From: Candidatus Glassiibacteriota bacterium | GTDB taxonomy: Bacteria; Gemmatimonadota; Glassbacteria; GWA2-58-10 | Reading direction: 5' to 3' | Assembly: GCA_016934095.1 (NCBI GenBank) | Contig: JAFGTO010000285.1 | Coordinates: 1 to 5,706 of the forward strand | DNA length: 5,706 nt | In this document: in pieces, positions 4,707 through 5,706 of the stretch | Position numbering within the stretch: the stretch's first letter is position 1 | How the letters are laid out: every line of letters begins with the position of its first letter | Program-made: the position numbers and the translations under genes | Notes under the pieces: generated by a model | Told to the model about the DNA's origin: nothing | What the model saw: the letters and a program-made list of their open reading frames with translations, nothing else | Database searches by the model: none

Positions 4707-5706
4707 ATGAGTGAACGAATCGGTGTTTATATCTGCCACTGCGGCACCAATATCTCCCAGACCGTGGACATCCCGGCGGTGGCCGAGTTCGCCAGGACTC
4801 TGCCTGGCGTGGTGGTGGTCAAGGAGTATAAATACATGTGTTCGGACCCGGGCCAGTTGATGATCCAGAAAGATATCAAGGAGCATAAGCTCACGCGGGT
4901 GGTGGTCTCCTCCTGCTCGCCGCTGATGCACGAGGAAACTTTCCGCGGGGTGATCGAGGATGCCGGGCTGAACCGCTTCCTCTTCCAGATGGCCAACATC
5001 CGCGAGCAGTGCTCCTGGGTGCACGCCGACAGGGAGAAGGCTACCGAGAAGACCAAGCGCCTTATCTCCGGGGCGGTGAACCGGGTCCGCTTCCACAAGG
5101 AGCTCGAGGGCCGGAGGGTCCCGGTCGAGCCGGCGGCCCTGGTGGTGGGGGGCGGGATCACCGGGATCGAGGCCGCCCTCAAGATCGCCGAGGCCGGCAA
5201 GAAGGTCTACCTGGTCGAGAAAGAACCCTCGATCGGCGGGCACATGGCCATGTTCGACAAGACTTTCCCCACCCTGGACTGCGCCGCCTGCATCCTCACG
5301 CCGAAAATGGTCTCCGTTGGCAAGCACCCGAACATCGAGCTGCTCACCTACACCGAGGTCGAAGAGGTCTCGGGATTTGTGGGCAACTTCGAGGTCAAGC
5401 TGCGCCGCAAAGCCCGTTTCATCGACGAGGACAAGTGCACCGGCTGCGGAAATTGCATCGAGCGCTGCCCGGTCCAGTACCAGCCCCGGGACAACGGCCG
5501 CAAAGCCCCCCCGGTCGAGATGACTCCAGCCATGCAGTGGCGGATCGACATGGTAATCGAGCAGCACAAACACGAAAAAGTCCCCCTGCCGGCAATGCTG
5601 AACGCCATCAACCAGCAGTTGGGCTTCCTGCCGAGACCCGCCTTGAAATACCTCAGCCAGCAGCTTTCGATCCCGCTGTCGCGTATCTACCACGTGGCCA
5701 CTTTCT
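4707..5706 (+). CDS. hdrA: HdrA-like flavin/iron-sulfur subunit continuing into a NuoE-like domain (3' partial)
   Basis: The frame is open from ATG 4707 (AAGGAG at 4692-4697, two bases after the hdrB stop) to the window edge, 333 codons without a stop. Residues 1-130 match the HdrA N-terminal domain (GVYICHCGTNI, EYKYMCSDPGQ, ANIREQCSWVH). Residues 143-240 are the thioredoxin-reductase-like FAD domain, with GGGITG (148-153), EKEPSIGG and the HdrA-typical DCAACILTPKM (191-201). A ferredoxin motif, C244/C247/C250/C254, follows. Known HdrA continues after this with the flavin domain remainder and a second ferredoxin region. Here, after a short proline-rich link (255-273), residues 275-333 resemble the helical start of NuoE (PAMLNAINQQLGFLP, SIPLSRIYHVATF). 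NuoE carries a thioredoxin-like [2Fe-2S] domain that works with the FMN/NADH subunit NuoF; its cysteines would lie beyond the window. HdrA is the electron-bifurcating flavin subunit. The fusion is read directly from the frame; its function is inferred. Confidence 0.9.
   Translation, partial: MSERIGVYICHCGTNISQTVDIPAVAEFARTLPGVVVVKEYKYMCSDPGQLMIQKDIKEHKLTRVVVSSCSPLMHEETFRGVIEDAGLNRFLFQMANIREQCSWVHADREKATEKTKRLISGAVNRVRFHKELEGRRVPVEPAALVVGGGITGIEAALKIAEAGKKVYLVEKEPSIGGHMAMFDKTFPTLDCAACILTPKMVSVGKHPNIELLTYTEVEEVSGFVGNFEVKLRRKARFIDEDKCTGCGNCIERCPVQYQPRDNGRKAPPVEMTPAMQWRIDMVIEQHKHEKVPLPAMLNAINQQLGFLPRPALKYLSQQLSIPLSRIYHVATF

Noticed and set aside
4596..5693. 365-codon minus-strand frame opposite hdrB and hdrA
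   Set aside because: The plus strand encodes clear HdrB and HdrA motifs over this interval. The minus-strand translation has no recognisable domain and is typical antisense read-out of GC-rich coding DNA.

Overview
The window reads as a chromosomal segment of an anaerobic, Gram-negative-type bacterium. Coding regions are GC-rich, Shine-Dalgarno sites are of the AAGGAG type, and there is an NtrC-family response regulator, a sigma-54-type promoter and a heterodisulfide-reductase (Hdr) operon. This mix is common in Desulfobacterota and related anaerobic candidate phyla. The lineage is an inference; there is no rRNA or other phylogenetic marker here.

Left part (1-1481): hisF, the cyclase subunit of imidazole glycerol phosphate synthase, closes what is probably a histidine operon entering from the left. 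A small 62-residue zinc-ribbon gene faces it on the minus strand. A 383-base gene-free stretch follows, with a strong intrinsic terminator (1260-1288), an overlapping alternative hairpin, and a sigma-70-like promoter (TTGACA, 18 bp, GATTAT) reading into the next gene.

Middle part (1482-3248): a 442-residue receiver / AAA+ / Fis-HTH response regulator. Its phospho-acceptor, Walker A, arginine fingers and helix-turn-helix look intact. Four signature positions of the sigma-54 motor are changed: GAFTGA reads GAFPGA, Walker B DE reads DD, the glutamate-switch Asn is Ser, and the sensor I Asn is Lys. No histidine kinase is visible. The AT-richer 438-base region after it carries six copies of a CGG-N4-CCG palindrome. 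They form three pairs (about 20 bp within a pair, about 110 bp between pairs). The second pair lies inside an intrinsic terminator hairpin. A near-consensus sigma-54 promoter (TGGCACG-N4-ATGCT) lies at 3151-3166.

Right part (3249-5706): tightly packed hdrC-hdrB-hdrA, running off the right edge. HdrC has two [4Fe-4S] motifs and HdrB has two complete CCG (non-cubane cluster) motifs. HdrA starts as a canonical flavin subunit. Directly after its first ferredoxin motif, and still in frame, it turns into a NuoE-like (24-kDa NADH dehydrogenase subunit) domain. The predicted complex would pass electrons between an NAD(H)-linked diaphorase module and the HdrBC disulfide-reductase module, by flavin-based bifurcation or confurcation at HdrA.

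The most notable points are the HdrA-NuoE junction, the paired operator array with a sigma-54 promoter, and the adjacent enhancer-binding protein whose sigma-54-contact loop is altered.
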